Positions 56,701-63,872 of a stretch of 64,000 nucleotides of DNA are shown here, piece after piece (positions within the stretch are counted from its first letter, which is position 1; each line of letters opens with the position of its first letter). The translations under genes were made by a program, and so were the position numbers. The notes below the pieces were generated by a model. The model saw only the letters and a program-made list of their open reading frames with translations. It did no database searches and had not been told where the DNA came from. Origin of the DNA: Ceratopteris richardii (Eukaryota; Streptophyta; Polypodiopsida; Polypodiales; Pteridaceae). The stretch lies in NCBI GenBank assembly GCA_020310875.1, contig CM035444.1:114029295-114093294 (forward strand). Reading direction: 5' to 3'.

Positions 56701-58134
56701 CTCGTGAGATTGAGTACTCTCATGTTCCCCGTAGATGGATGGGATGTCTTGTGGGAATTGGTCGTGTGCATCGTCCACAAGCTCAAAAGGAGGGGCGACC
56801 TCACTTTCGCAATCCCATTTGTCTTCTTGAATCTCTCGTAGGAAGTCTGGTGCAAACCGATTCATATAAGAAGAAGTGTCTGGCTCCGTAGAGTTAGGTA
56901 CATATGCTACCTGGGAAGGAGGGCTTATCCTATCGTTGGCTCTTTCCTCGTTGCCATCGATAGCTGAAGCACAAGCTTCTTGGGGAGGATTACTTATGCT
57001 ATTACTTTTCCGCATAGGCTCATACGCTCTCTGGGAAGGAATGTGGGTTACCTGAGGAGGCACAGAAGCTTTCGAGAGAGGCACCTGTGACCTTTGGGGA
57101 GGAAGATAAGCTCCTTGAGGAGACACATGAGCTTCCTGAAGAGGCTGGCTTATCCGTTCTCTTGCCCTTTCCTTTTTTTGAGGGATAGGCTCCTTTTCTG
57201 GCTGTGCAGTTAACCTCTCTAATCTTTCTAAGGAGGGAAAGTTGTCTGGTTTGGTGGAATTGGCTGCATAAACTTCCGATGGGGAATGGCTCATGTTTTT
57301 GCTTGCCTTTTCTTTCCCCTGATTTTTTTCTTCCTTGTCAGATCTGGCAATTATCCTCTCTAACTTTTCTAGGAATCCATCCAAGTGTAATTGCGTCTTG
57401 GCTGAGCCCGAGTAATTGAAAAGGCGACTGGCTTCAAACATAGTCTGAGCCAATGCGACCATTTTCGCGCATAGTTTGGTTCTTTCTATCTCTAGGTCAG
57501 CTCTAGGATAGCACTTGGCATGATCCGTGATGCTTGGCCCTTCTTGGATTCTGGCCTGATATGCTTTGAGCATCATGTCTAAGTCTTCAGGAGTGGGATC
57601 TGCTAGGACTGATCCTACTCTAGGGGGTGGTGAGATTTGATGAGGCGGTGGGGAAGGTGGTGAGTCGGATGGAGATGGGAGTGGTGGCGGCGGGGTATTG
57701 TGAGAGGGGATTTGAGAGGTGATTTCAGTTATCCTAGCTTTGGTTTCTCTTATGCTTTCCTCAAGTTCACTCATCTTTTTAGCCCATTGTCTTTTCATTC
57801 TTTCCCGACTATCTTTCCATGCTCTAGTCCTTTTCTTTGTTATACTCTCGGGTTCACTAGCCTCTGAGTTCTTATCCTGGTTTGTCCCTTGGTTTTGCTG
57901 CAAGGCCTGAGCTCTAGTGACTACCTGCACTGGTGCAGTGGAAGTGACGCTTCCTGAGGAATCTACAACCAAACCAATCACATTGATCGGAGTGATTTTT
58001 GGCATATTATTGGGGTTCTTTGGGCAATCTCGTAAAAGATGCTCTTTTCCACAATCTTGGCAAAAACCTTGGATAGTCACTGACTGGGGTTGTGTAGGTG
58101 GGGGCAAGGGACAATCACGAATGAGATGATCTCC
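50782..58134 (-). CDS. E17 pol: PR1, RT, RNase H, two HHCC domains, integrase, PR2-like domain
   Basis: The frame is open directly after the gag UAG and has no early ATG (residue 1 here is the TTG codon at 58107), so it should be made as Gag-Pol. Order: zinc knuckle CQDCGKEHLLRDC (16-28); 500-residue low-complexity part; PR1 with D596-S-G; acidic spacer to about 1000; RT with LD1106GFSGY and YVDD 1168-1171; RNase H with D1314, E1357, D1382; HHCC 1 (H1520, H1527, C1558, C1561); HHCC 2 (H1646, H1653, C1684, C1687); integrase D1716, D1778, E1814 (D,D35E); GPY-like region about 1955; PR2-like with D2091-S-G and LVLGQDW (2159-2165); a basic tail with five W-V-P-K-like words. All catalytic residues are present. 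It copies the RNA and integrates the cDNA. Confidence 0.93.
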   Translation of the reverse strand, partial: GDHLIRDCPLPPPTQPQSVTIQGFCQDCGKEHLLRDCPKNPNNMPKITPINVIGLVVDSSGSVTSTAPVQVVTRAQALQQNQGTNQDKNSEASEPESITKKRTRAWKDSRERMKRQWAKKMSELEESIRETKARITEITSQIPSHNTPPPPLPSPSDSPPSPPPHQISPPPRVGSVLADPTPEDLDMMLKAYQARIQEGPSITDHAKCYPRADLEIERTKLCAKMVALAQTMFEASRLFNYSGSAKTQLHLDGFLEKLERIIARSDKEEKNQGKEKASKNMSHSPSEVYAANSTKPDNFPSLERLERLTAQPEKEPIPQKKERARERISQPLQEAHVSPQGAYLPPQRSQVPLSKASVPPQVTHIPSQRAYEPMRKSNSISNPPQEACASAIDGNEERANDRISPPSQVAYVPNSTEPDTSSYMNRFAPDFLREIQEDKWDCESEVAPPFELVDDAHDQFPQDIPSIYGEHESTQSHERLDFESNSIQELPHFTGPWEAKSTCMRAPTVMVRNDDSVIPRNTEVVTNTKVQRNLPLKEMPEDRPNAGKYAASRVTEVAKPHSRVGSHRTVPEIPLDKIGDMCEGEEGNTYLPITYQDYTTKAILDSGAGVAIATTSLWKRWGKPALRPTRMKLQMADGHIERPLGLLEGITLTTCGVEFEHTFAICDFSKNHAYEMILGRPFMRQLQVVQDWGTNSLYLQHLGVTTKVNLKDYSHRDVPPIQWNPIHRAKDDTESVHSIESGSSWMHEDTHLWMCKVAVEEEKREKAREVGAKENHRSIQDPAYAPVVFPDEEFEPHGWAEILATMDIAINEEQWTPHCDEDGYDISVFSIEPIMGEAVLEECEPNPDAFEDASDSDLESIIMDPPFASDEEYFHEVEFQTQRHGELTNDVRIATHVSPKEEGKKRKKREASPEEEESLFEVPENFKKYEIDDRRVMIRMPKREAQSGEAYDNKETTKKIVVAIEEGEERCTYIGHDLTEEEEHELIALLREYRDVFAWSYKDLKGVDPEICSHTIPMTSDAKPSKQKPYTYNDNYAAKIKEEIDRLVEAGFIYEIEHTEWVSPIVVVPKKNGKLRVCINLKKVNAATIRDNYPLPITEHLFERVAGKEVYSFLDGFSGYNQVAIAPEDQHKTAFATEWGIFAFRVMPFGLTNAPATFQRLMCHVFKEFLRKSLEVYVDDLCAHSNVRQTHIPELRQIFDKCREYQVCLNPEKCVFMVRQGKILGHIVSKNGISTDEEKVRAIAELPRPKNVKEVQAFMGHCGYYRRFIHMYAVIAKPMYGLLTNFEWTDECENSFQELKRRLCSAPILTTPDWNKPFHVHVDASNYAIGCVLAQPTSEGNMDLPIAYASRQLNAAERNYTTTEREGLGMVYAVKKFRHYLLANKFKFFTDHQALLYLVNKPCNTGRLVRWFLLLMEYDFEVVVRKGRTHLRADHLSRLTSGEAPQGVPDDLPDAYLFNLEVVPQWAKPIVPVLTYGPNHPGVNTRNREIVKAQKYHIMAGSMYKHTDQGILACCVEEDEYAKWLQLAHVGALEQHHSKQRTLQTLKRFGVHWPTMEADVQKLCKECPICCTKPPVEHATLYQVSIVPDWSEPLVSFLRTNTFPPDMTLARKRSLEQEAQDYSLIGGNLYKRGKDGYLRLCVHESEYLKILETAHQGVAGGHFGPDRVIKAILFAGFWWPTLHMDAHTYVKRCDVCQRTQYPIRKDEMPLKPMMGGRAFSKWGIDFVGPINPPAKGSHAEYIIVATDYLTKWVEVKATTKNDAQTTAKFLFENVFTRYGLPIELVSDRGTHFLNEVIENLLQEFLVIHKKSAPYHPQANGQAESTNKILCNLLTKLVNTKRSDWDKQLHHAVWAYRVAYKTVLQATPFQMVFGQNAVLPLDFLIPTLRVAQEHEWTGHELSSRIFDLERLGETRLRAAAGIYAAKKRQKAYFDAHVKDKGLKAGDLVLVYTLKQHARKLEKRGYGPMIINRISTSGAVQLATLEGDVLPNYISGCRVKLYQEPLTEEMLSRLNTAKKRKEEEKRVREEAQAEALERIRRMKLRRQGREQPRTNDYADQGYHVAMCEVAGTSSPRITDRRPFVTLDIGQGKSARTVRALIDSGAATSAVRMSYCHKLQLTVQLVEAYLIGLGGVETPCMGEVELPLYIHDEAMTVKVLVCQDEDLTEPLVLGQDWIYDQAVNLNLRSGLLQVWVNHSRVTVELDNRALKELGKAQTPGPSRGTHEDDHAVLVQNYVLQRNDIRKKGVRNAKELPSFPKARKRQQPKVDQRQKKQGTTYVRDQKYLRSRTAQQIDQVWVRKGERPVAPPSTTGAKPLISDQQRNANKESFRNSSAKVKSIWVPKKSMKASPQSRQIWVPKACLMAQVATLRPQLKQHHAATHTARFHSFSTLMYTPKPKSVHVINCKWVPKRPHLQTTTPRRLRRDSPKPKAKPIHCIWQPRACNKPPDPNV

Positions 58135-58137
58135 CTA
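58135..58137 (-). other. in-frame UAG between gag and pol inside a zinc knuckle
   Basis: Gag ends CYRC, then TAG, then GDHLIRDC in the same frame (58137 minus 58107 is 30, a multiple of 3). Without the stop the residues form one C-x2-C-x3-H-x4-C knuckle, the same spacing as gag C559-C571. The next codon is GGA. This arrangement suggests stop-codon readthrough to give Gag-Pol; a single recent mutation is the alternative. Confidence 0.8.
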
Positions 58138-60411
58138 GCATCTGTAGCACGGTCCTCTTGGAAATGGAGGTCTTACTTGCTTAGGCTGAGGCCTGGGGTT
58201 GGGGTTTGCATACATGACGTTCGTGTAATCTGACTCCCAACTAGGTTCACTTGGTTCCTCACTATAGTAAGACTCACCATGTTCTGGAGACTGCATGTAG
58301 TAAGCCTGGGGACTATCGACATGTGTAGAATCAAAGCTATGGTCACTTGGGTCATTTTCCGAGATCAATGGGGTTACTGGTACTATGGCCCTGTTCAGGT
58401 TTTCTTCCGCAACAGCATACTTAACTGGAATCACGTTAGCGGGGTTTGGGGGCTGTTGAGCTAGTATCGGTTGGGGTCTCTGTTGGGCCTGATATTGTGG
58501 TTGGTAGGCTTGTTGGGGTCTAGCATATTGTGGTGGTGGATTTTGGTTTTGGTATCTGCCTTGTTGGTAGGGTTGCGGGTAGGGTTGCCTAACAGTCTGC
58601 TTGTTGTATGGGCAGTCTTGCGCGGTGTGGTTGGTGTATCTCCGTTCTATGGTGCAGTACTGGCTACTAGGGTTAACTTGGGGTTGGGCCATAATGGGAC
58701 ACACATTCGCCATGTGGTCGCCACCACAAGTATAGCATCTTTTCACAGGGGCAAACCTTGGGATTTGTTTGCTAGTCACACCTAATTTCTGAGCTACCTT
58801 TTCGGCAAGTTCCTCAATTGATGTGGACTGCGAGGAAGAGTGACTAGATGCACTATCTGAATCTTTGTAGATTTTGGAAAGCTCTAGTTCTTCCCCTAGG
58901 TTATCTTCAATGTCAATGCACATGCGTACACACTCTTCTATAGTCCTAGGGTCCTTCAGATACACGTAAGATCTCAATTTCGTACTCAGCAGTCCATCAA
59001 GGAATAAGGCTACTTGTTTAGCAGATGTAGGTAACTCCGAAATAGGGCACCTTTCCAGATATTGTCTGAATCTTCTTCCTGCAAGTCTCACGGTCTCTTG
59101 AGGAGTTTGTTTGAAGCTATGAATCAATGATGAGGTATTGTGTCTTATGCCACTCTTAGAGAACTCTACAATGAAAGCCTCTAGGAGTTGGTCTATGCTC
59201 CTGAACTGGCGTTCATCTAATGGCTGAAACCACGTAAGTGCTGAGTTCCTAAGGTTTAGACCGAAGGCATTGTACTGCGTGAACAGATCCTCAACCTGTT
59301 CAGCTCTCAAGACTTGCTTGAACTCCGCCACATGATCATAGGGATCTCCTGTGCCGTCAAAGTAATTCTTCATGGACTTAACTAGCTGGGTGGGTCTCAA
59401 AGTTCTAGCGTGCTCTCTAGGCCTCGGCAGAGGGAATCCATCTACATTTCTTTGGTTCCTGTGGGCTCTATGTATCTCAGGAGGTTCTACCCTATTCGTC
59501 TCCGTTCTCGTTCTTTCTCTGCCTACAGGGTTGGCAAAGCTTACTTCTGGTCTATCCCTACTTCTATCTCTTTGCGTACCATGAGCTTGGGAAGTTCCAG
59601 CCCCAGGGTGACCATAGGATACATTTGATCTTGGTTGGGGGAAAATAAATTCACCCTTCCAAGTGTAGGCATGCCTATCATTTTCTGTCACCACAAAGAT
59701 CCGTTCTGAAGCATGGTCTAAGTAGGTCACTCTGCCTGGGCTATCCGGATCCTTAAGCTCATAGATCATGATGTTTCCTATGTCTGTTGGCTGATTAGAC
59801 TTATACCTCCAAAAGGCTTCATCAGTTTCTCGGTTGAGGAGCAACTCTATGCTCTTGTTGTCTTGGGGGACCCATTCAGGCGTGATAATCCTAGTGAGAA
59901 CTGATTTACCTCGAGGGGTTCTAGGTTCCGCACCCATGTTCCCTTGTTCTAGGTCACCTAAATCCGCTTCTGAGATTACATTCCCGAAGTCATCTGTCCT
60001 ATCAGGGTGACTAGTGACAACATATATAGTTCCTTCCTTGTCCAGGTATGCACCATTTTCAAACTTGACAGCTGGGTGTTCTAGTCCTATGGATTGGTCA
60101 GGGTTTTTAATCTGGACCACAGATCTTCCTAGGCCATCCTCATAGATGCTCGCACCTAATCGGTTGGTCCTAAGGTATTCCAGCTGTGTTTTGTAAGGGC
60201 CTTCTACCCTGTACAAATAAGGCACTCCTGAACTTCCCGCAGGTCTGTCCATGCCTTGAGACATTTCTGACTCACTGGTCTCAGAGCTAGGGTAGTATGA
60301 GTGGTGGCTCAACTGCTGGGCCCAAGACCTTGCAGTATGATTGACACTAGCCTCTGAAGACCTAAGGCTTTGTCTTTCCCTTGCTAAATGTCGTCCTGAT
60401 CGAAGGTTCAT
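58135..60411 (-). CDS. E17 gag, 758 codons
   Basis: ATG at 60411 (MNLRSGRHLARERQ, a start common in plant gypsy Gag). Residues 1-340 form an unusually long N-terminal region with charged and beta-like parts. About 345-500 is the Retrotrans_gag core (YFDGTGDPYDHVAEF, NSALTWFQPLDERQF, FRQYLERCPISELP). Knuckle 1: C559, C562, H566, C571. A second, degraded knuckle has C586, H595, C600 with Glu in place of one Cys. Then a Gln/Pro/Tyr-rich stretch (600-655) and an acidic part; the third knuckle is split by the UAG. Gag forms the particle and packages the RNA. Confidence 0.93.
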   Translation of the reverse strand: MNLRSGRHLARERQSLRSSEASVNHTARSWAQQLSHHSYYPSSETSESEMSQGMDRPAGSSGVPYLYRVEGPYKTQLEYLRTNRLGASIYEDGLGRSVVQIKNPDQSIGLEHPAVKFENGAYLDKEGTIYVVTSHPDRTDDFGNVISEADLGDLEQGNMGAEPRTPRGKSVLTRIITPEWVPQDNKSIELLLNRETDEAFWRYKSNQPTDIGNIMIYELKDPDSPGRVTYLDHASERIFVVTENDRHAYTWKGEFIFPQPRSNVSYGHPGAGTSQAHGTQRDRSRDRPEVSFANPVGRERTRTETNRVEPPEIHRAHRNQRNVDGFPLPRPREHARTLRPTQLVKSMKNYFDGTGDPYDHVAEFKQVLRAEQVEDLFTQYNAFGLNLRNSALTWFQPLDERQFRSIDQLLEAFIVEFSKSGIRHNTSSLIHSFKQTPQETVRLAGRRFRQYLERCPISELPTSAKQVALFLDGLLSTKLRSYVYLKDPRTIEECVRMCIDIEDNLGEELELSKIYKDSDSASSHSSSQSTSIEELAEKVAQKLGVTSKQIPRFAPVKRCYTCGGDHMANVCPIMAQPQVNPSSQYCTIERRYTNHTAQDCPYNKQTVRQPYPQPYQQGRYQNQNPPPQYARPQQAYQPQYQAQQRPQPILAQQPPNPANVIPVKYAVAEENLNRAIVPVTPLISENDPSDHSFDSTHVDSPQAYYMQSPEHGESYYSEEPSEPSWESDYTNVMYANPNPRPQPKQVRPPFPRGPCYRC

Positions 60412-61336
60412 ATGCCTAACTGATTATCCCAATGTTTTCCAGAGTACAACCTCGTTGCCAGTCAATTGGTACCAGTCACTTGATTCTTTTTAGTTAATTA
60501 TTGTGTTTATGGTCTTGTCTGATATCACGTCGTCAGGAACACTTAAATGTTCTTCGTACTTTTAGGTTGATCGTTCCACGTTAGGTTCTTTTTCTTTAGG
60601 TTATCGACAGTACAGAGATTATGTTTTTAACTTGAACTTGAGTTTTTAGGTAGTCTTCAACTCGATAGCTGCCTATCGTTGCCCTGACTTACTCCTATCT
60701 CTACTCGTTCTTAGCTTGAGCTAGGAAATGACAGAGGGAGTTGAGAATAATCCAACCTTACTTGTTGATTCCTTGCTTTGTGGTGCTCAAGAATCCGGTT
60801 CTCAAGCTTGCAAAGACACCTTGCTTTGTACGCTCTCAGTTGCTCTCAATGGACCTATAAAAGTCCCACGGTTAGCTCAATGCTTAGATTCAAGGACACA
60901 ACCCACAACTTTCATTCATGTAACATATACACATGTTTGCATTGTGACTTTTTAGGAAAATAATTCTAAAGGCCCCTGACTTTGAGCCCCCTGGGTATGG
61001 TCAACTTCAAAATACCCTCTCTGAAAATCAATGCATTATCTTTATAAAAAACAGTTGAGGGCGTGTAGTATATGCCAAGAGCTTTCCAACAAGCCAAAGA
61101 GCTCAAAAATTGGATTTCGTATGAAAAAGTTAGGACTGTTCAGGGTTTAGGGAGTTAAATCAGGGTTCAATACAAGCTAACAGTCGAACAGGAATACTCG
61201 AGTAGCTTGTGGCACGGCCTAACAATGCAATACTACACCCTAGAGTTTGTCCCACACTTAAACACAATTTAGACCAATCACTTTGCCTTAAAAATTTGAC
61301 CTAATTTGCCCTTCTAACGCGTTCGCAAAGTCTGTC

Positions 61337-61905
61337 GGTCGCGATTGACAGGTCAGTCGCGATCGACGTGTCGATCGCGATTGACAGGTCCGTCGTGGCT
61401 GTCAGTCGCGATTGACTGGTCAGTCGCGATTGACACGTGGCCGAAAAGTCAATCAATCGTGGTCAAAGTGTCGTTGACTCTGTCGGTCGCGATTGATGAG
61501 TCGGTCGCGATTGACAGGTCGGTCGCGAGGGTCTGTCGATCGTGGTCAAACAGTCGTTGACTCTGTCGGTCGCGATTGATGAGTTGATCGCGATTGATGA
61601 CCCGATCGCGATTGACACGTGTCACGCGTATGGTCAGTCGGTCGTGGTCAATCGATCGTTGACTCTGTCGGTCGCGATTGACAGAGCCGTCGTGGGCTGT
61701 CGGTCGCGATTGACGTGTCGATCGCGATTGACAGAACTGTCCGTCGTGGTTTGTCGATCGCGATTGACAGAGCGATCGCGATTGACAGAAATCTGTGGAA
61801 TTTCAAAAAACTAAACACATTTTTGGGAAGCTCTAGGCCTGTAGGTCATGGATATGCACTTTGTTTAGCAATTAGAGCAAGTTTTCAGTCGGTCGCGATT
61901 GACAG
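61337..61905. repeat. array of TCGCGA-centred palindromes in the E17 leader
   Basis: I count 17 exact TCGCGA hexamers, mostly inside GGTCGCGATTGACAG or CGATCGCGATTGACA, with more degenerate copies (TCGTGG). Spacing is irregular, about 12-60 bases. The core can extend to CAATCGCGATTG, a perfect 12-base palindrome. Similar arrays stand in the G2 leader on both sides of E17. Confidence 0.85.
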
Positions 61906-61981
61906 AGCTCGGCGACACACAGACAGTTACTCAGATTTCCGTACCTGCGCAGGGTGCTGGGGATGATGATGCGGCCTGTAC

Positions 61982-62202
61982 CTGCAGAAAGCTCACAAAA
62001 CATGCAAAAAACAGCACATGCAAATTCGCTCTCTCGCTCTCTCTCACAAGTGAAATGAGGGAAATGAGGTGAAGATGGGGATATAGTCAAAAAACTGAAA
62101 TTTTCGCTATGATGGAGATGGACGTGGGAGATGGTGATGATGATGATGGTGATGAAGATGGTGAAGAAAGTAAAAGAAAATCGATGAAAGTGAAGAAAAT
62201 AC
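61982..62202 (-). other. probable intron in the E17 leader
   Basis: The donor-like TTGTAG/GTATTTTC (GT at 62202-62201) and acceptor-like GCTTTCTGCAG (AG at 61983-61982) enclose 221 bases. G1 (219 bases) and G2 (211 bases) keep both sites. The donor could also be joined to the acceptor before ORF3 at 50597 to make a short ORF3 mRNA. Confidence 0.5.
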
Positions 62203-62260
62203 CTACAACTCCAACGCGTCAACTCTACGTCTTACCATCACACGCTCGTCCTCAAAGCTC

Positions 62261-62280
62261 GATCCCCGGCAACGGCGCCA
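62261..62280 (-). other. primer-binding site of E17, Asp tRNA
   Basis: The minus strand reads TGGCGCCGTTGCCGGGGATC, complementary to the 3' end of plant Asp tRNA, eight bases inside the LTR. It matches the site used by Athila-type elements. Confidence 0.9.
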
Positions 62281-62288
62281 AAATTTGG

Positions 62289-63026
62289 TGTAGCTCAATG
62301 ATGAGTAGCACCTCCTTTAATGTCAATCCGGGAAGACGTGAGGATGGTATGAAGACCTCGAGCAAGTGGCGGCACAAGTGCGTGAGTGAGAAGCACACAA
62401 GCATGCACACACATACACACACACGCGCACACAAGGCAAGACAAAGAGTGAGAATCAATGGAGCTTTTTAGATTACTTTCAAAATGCTCTTACAAGTTCG
62501 TTTCAATTACAATCCAACCTGAAAAATGAGCTCTCTAGCTCCTTTTATAGTTTTTGACTAGCTTTTGGCCCTGTCCAGACCTAGTGTCCGGCCTAGTTAA
62601 AAATTAGGTTCCAGGGCTTATTTGGGGGTTCAAACGAGATCTAAAAATTATGAAAATTGGTACGCAACTACTTCTAAGGCTCCTCAAGCTCAAGGACTCC
62701 TTGGCTTGCACAAAATGGAGCTACAAAAATGTGAAATGAGATTTACAATGATTATTAGTGATAAGCATCACTGTTGTTGTAGGGATTTCTTCTAGTGATC
62801 TGCCATACATATCTTCAAGCTCCCTACTTGCTCTTCTTCCCTGCGTGTCCATCTCTCTGATTTGCATTAATGTCTTGAAAAAATATTGGCCTACTTGCCA
62901 GATCTTCTTTGACTGCCCTGTTTGCTTGTGCTGTCCCTTCGCTCGCTTGTGCTGTCCCTTCGCTCTGACTCCCTTCTTTGACTTTCACGTCTTGTAGATC
63001 CTGATGTACCAAGGCTACTGCCAACA
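62289..63026 (-). repeat. 5' LTR of E17 (738 bp)
   Basis: Same ends and length as 45921-46658. It drives the element transcript. A CA-rich microsatellite near 62402-62430 and a direct repeat of TTGTGCTGTCCCTTCGCTC (about 62925-62963) are included. Confidence 0.94.
62543..62549 (-). promoter_or_regulatory. TATA box of the E17 5' LTR
   Basis: The minus strand reads CTATAAAAGGAG; transcription would begin about 25-35 bases further down (near 62510-62518). The box is kept in the G1 5' LTR as TATAAAAAG and damaged in the G1 3' LTR. Confidence 0.65.
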
Positions 63027-63031
63027 ATGGG
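63027..63031. repeat. right target-site duplication of E17 (ATGGG)
   Basis: Perfect match to 45916-45920. Removing E17 and one copy joins two halves of the G2 leader array. Confidence 0.93.
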
Positions 63032-63845
63032 TCAATCGTGATTGATTGTGTCAATCGCGATGGACTAAGATTTTTGGGGTTTTTGCATGACTTTGTGTCA
63101 ATCGGGGTCTATGAGTCGTGATGGATACTTTTTTTTCACCAAGATGGGGTGTCAGTTGCGATGGTTCTTTCAATTGCGATGGACAAGGGTGTCGGTCGCG
63201 ATGGACACGTGTCAGTCACGATGGACTGCTGTCAATCGCGATGGATAGGTAGTCCGTTGTGATGGATATCGTCTGTCGCGATTGACAGAGGTGTCCGTCG
63301 GGGTCTGTCGATCGCAATGGATAGGTTGTCCGTCGTGATGGACATTGTCAATCGCGATGGATGCTGTCAATCGCGATGGACATCAAAAATCCAAATTTTT
63401 TAGAAATTTTTGTGGATTTGTGATGTGCAAGGTCTCTAGTCTATTGTACTGTACTTAGTTTTACCAAAGGAGCGATTTTTCTGTCAATCGCAATTGACAT
63501 AGATGAATGCCTCGGAGACTGTGCAAAGCTTTTTTGTACCTGCGTGACGTGCTGGAGATGATGATACAACAAAAACCTGCAAGAACACTCAAGAAACATG
63601 CAAAAAATAGTGCACACAAATCGCTCTCCCGCTCTCTCTCACAAGTGAAATGAGGGAAATGGAAAGGGATGGTGATATGAAAAAAAAAAAAAGATTTTTT
63701 TGCGATGATGGAGATGGAGCAGGGAGATGGTGAGGATGATGATGGTGAAGTAAGAAAGAGAAAAATAAGGAAAAACAAAGAAATTACCTGCAACGCCCAC
63801 GTCATAACTCTACGTCTTACCATCATAAGCTCGTCCTCAAAGCTC
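63032..63845 (-). other. G2 leader, outer part, with TCGCGA words and probable intron
   Basis: Six exact TCGCGA hexamers plus about eight near copies, mostly in CAATCGCGATGGA, lie between 63050 and 63500. A donor-like TTGCAG/GTAATT (GT at 63787-63786) and an acceptor-like GTTCTTGCAG (AG at 63578-63577) enclose 211 bases. No gene is seen. Confidence 0.7.
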
Positions 63846-63864
63846 GATCCCGAGAACAGTGCCA
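63846..63864 (-). other. primer-binding site of G2, degraded
   Basis: The minus strand reads TGGCACTGTTCTCGGGATC, several changes away from the Asp-tRNA site of E17. Position relative to the LTR (eight bases) is kept. Confidence 0.72.
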
Positions 63865-63872
63865 AAATTTGG

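Larger units (their letters stand above)
60412..62260 (-). other. E17 5' leader, 1.85 kb, non-coding
   Basis: The leader lies between the primer site and gag. Small open frames (up to about 116 codons) show no domain. It holds the TCGCGA array (61337-61905), a probable intron close to the primer site, and a block that matches the G2 leader. Such a long leader with many short frames would hinder scanning, so splicing or internal initiation may be used. Confidence 0.75.
45921..63026 (-). mobile_element. E17: full-length 17.1-kb Ty3/gypsy element
   Basis: Two 738-bp LTRs, Asp-tRNA primer site, polypurine tract, 5-bp target duplication and three long open frames (gag 758 codons, pol 2,450 codons in the same frame after one UAG, ORF3 1,367 codons). 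No chromodomain is seen after the integrase, so it is a non-chromovirus. The primer type and a 3' extra ORF recall the Athila/OTA side of the family, but the second protease and double HHCC are not standard there. LTRs that look identical point to a very recent insertion, later than G1, G2 and the LARDs. It sits in the leader repeats of G2. Confidence 0.95.

Noticed and set aside
50782..58107. Independent pol start at 58107
   Set aside because: The codon there is TTG, not ATG, and the frame is open back to the gag UAG, so readthrough is a better explanation than a separate start.
61337..61905. CRISPR-like array
   Set aside because: The repeats are short, irregularly spaced and degenerate, with no constant spacer length, and lie in a plant retroelement leader.
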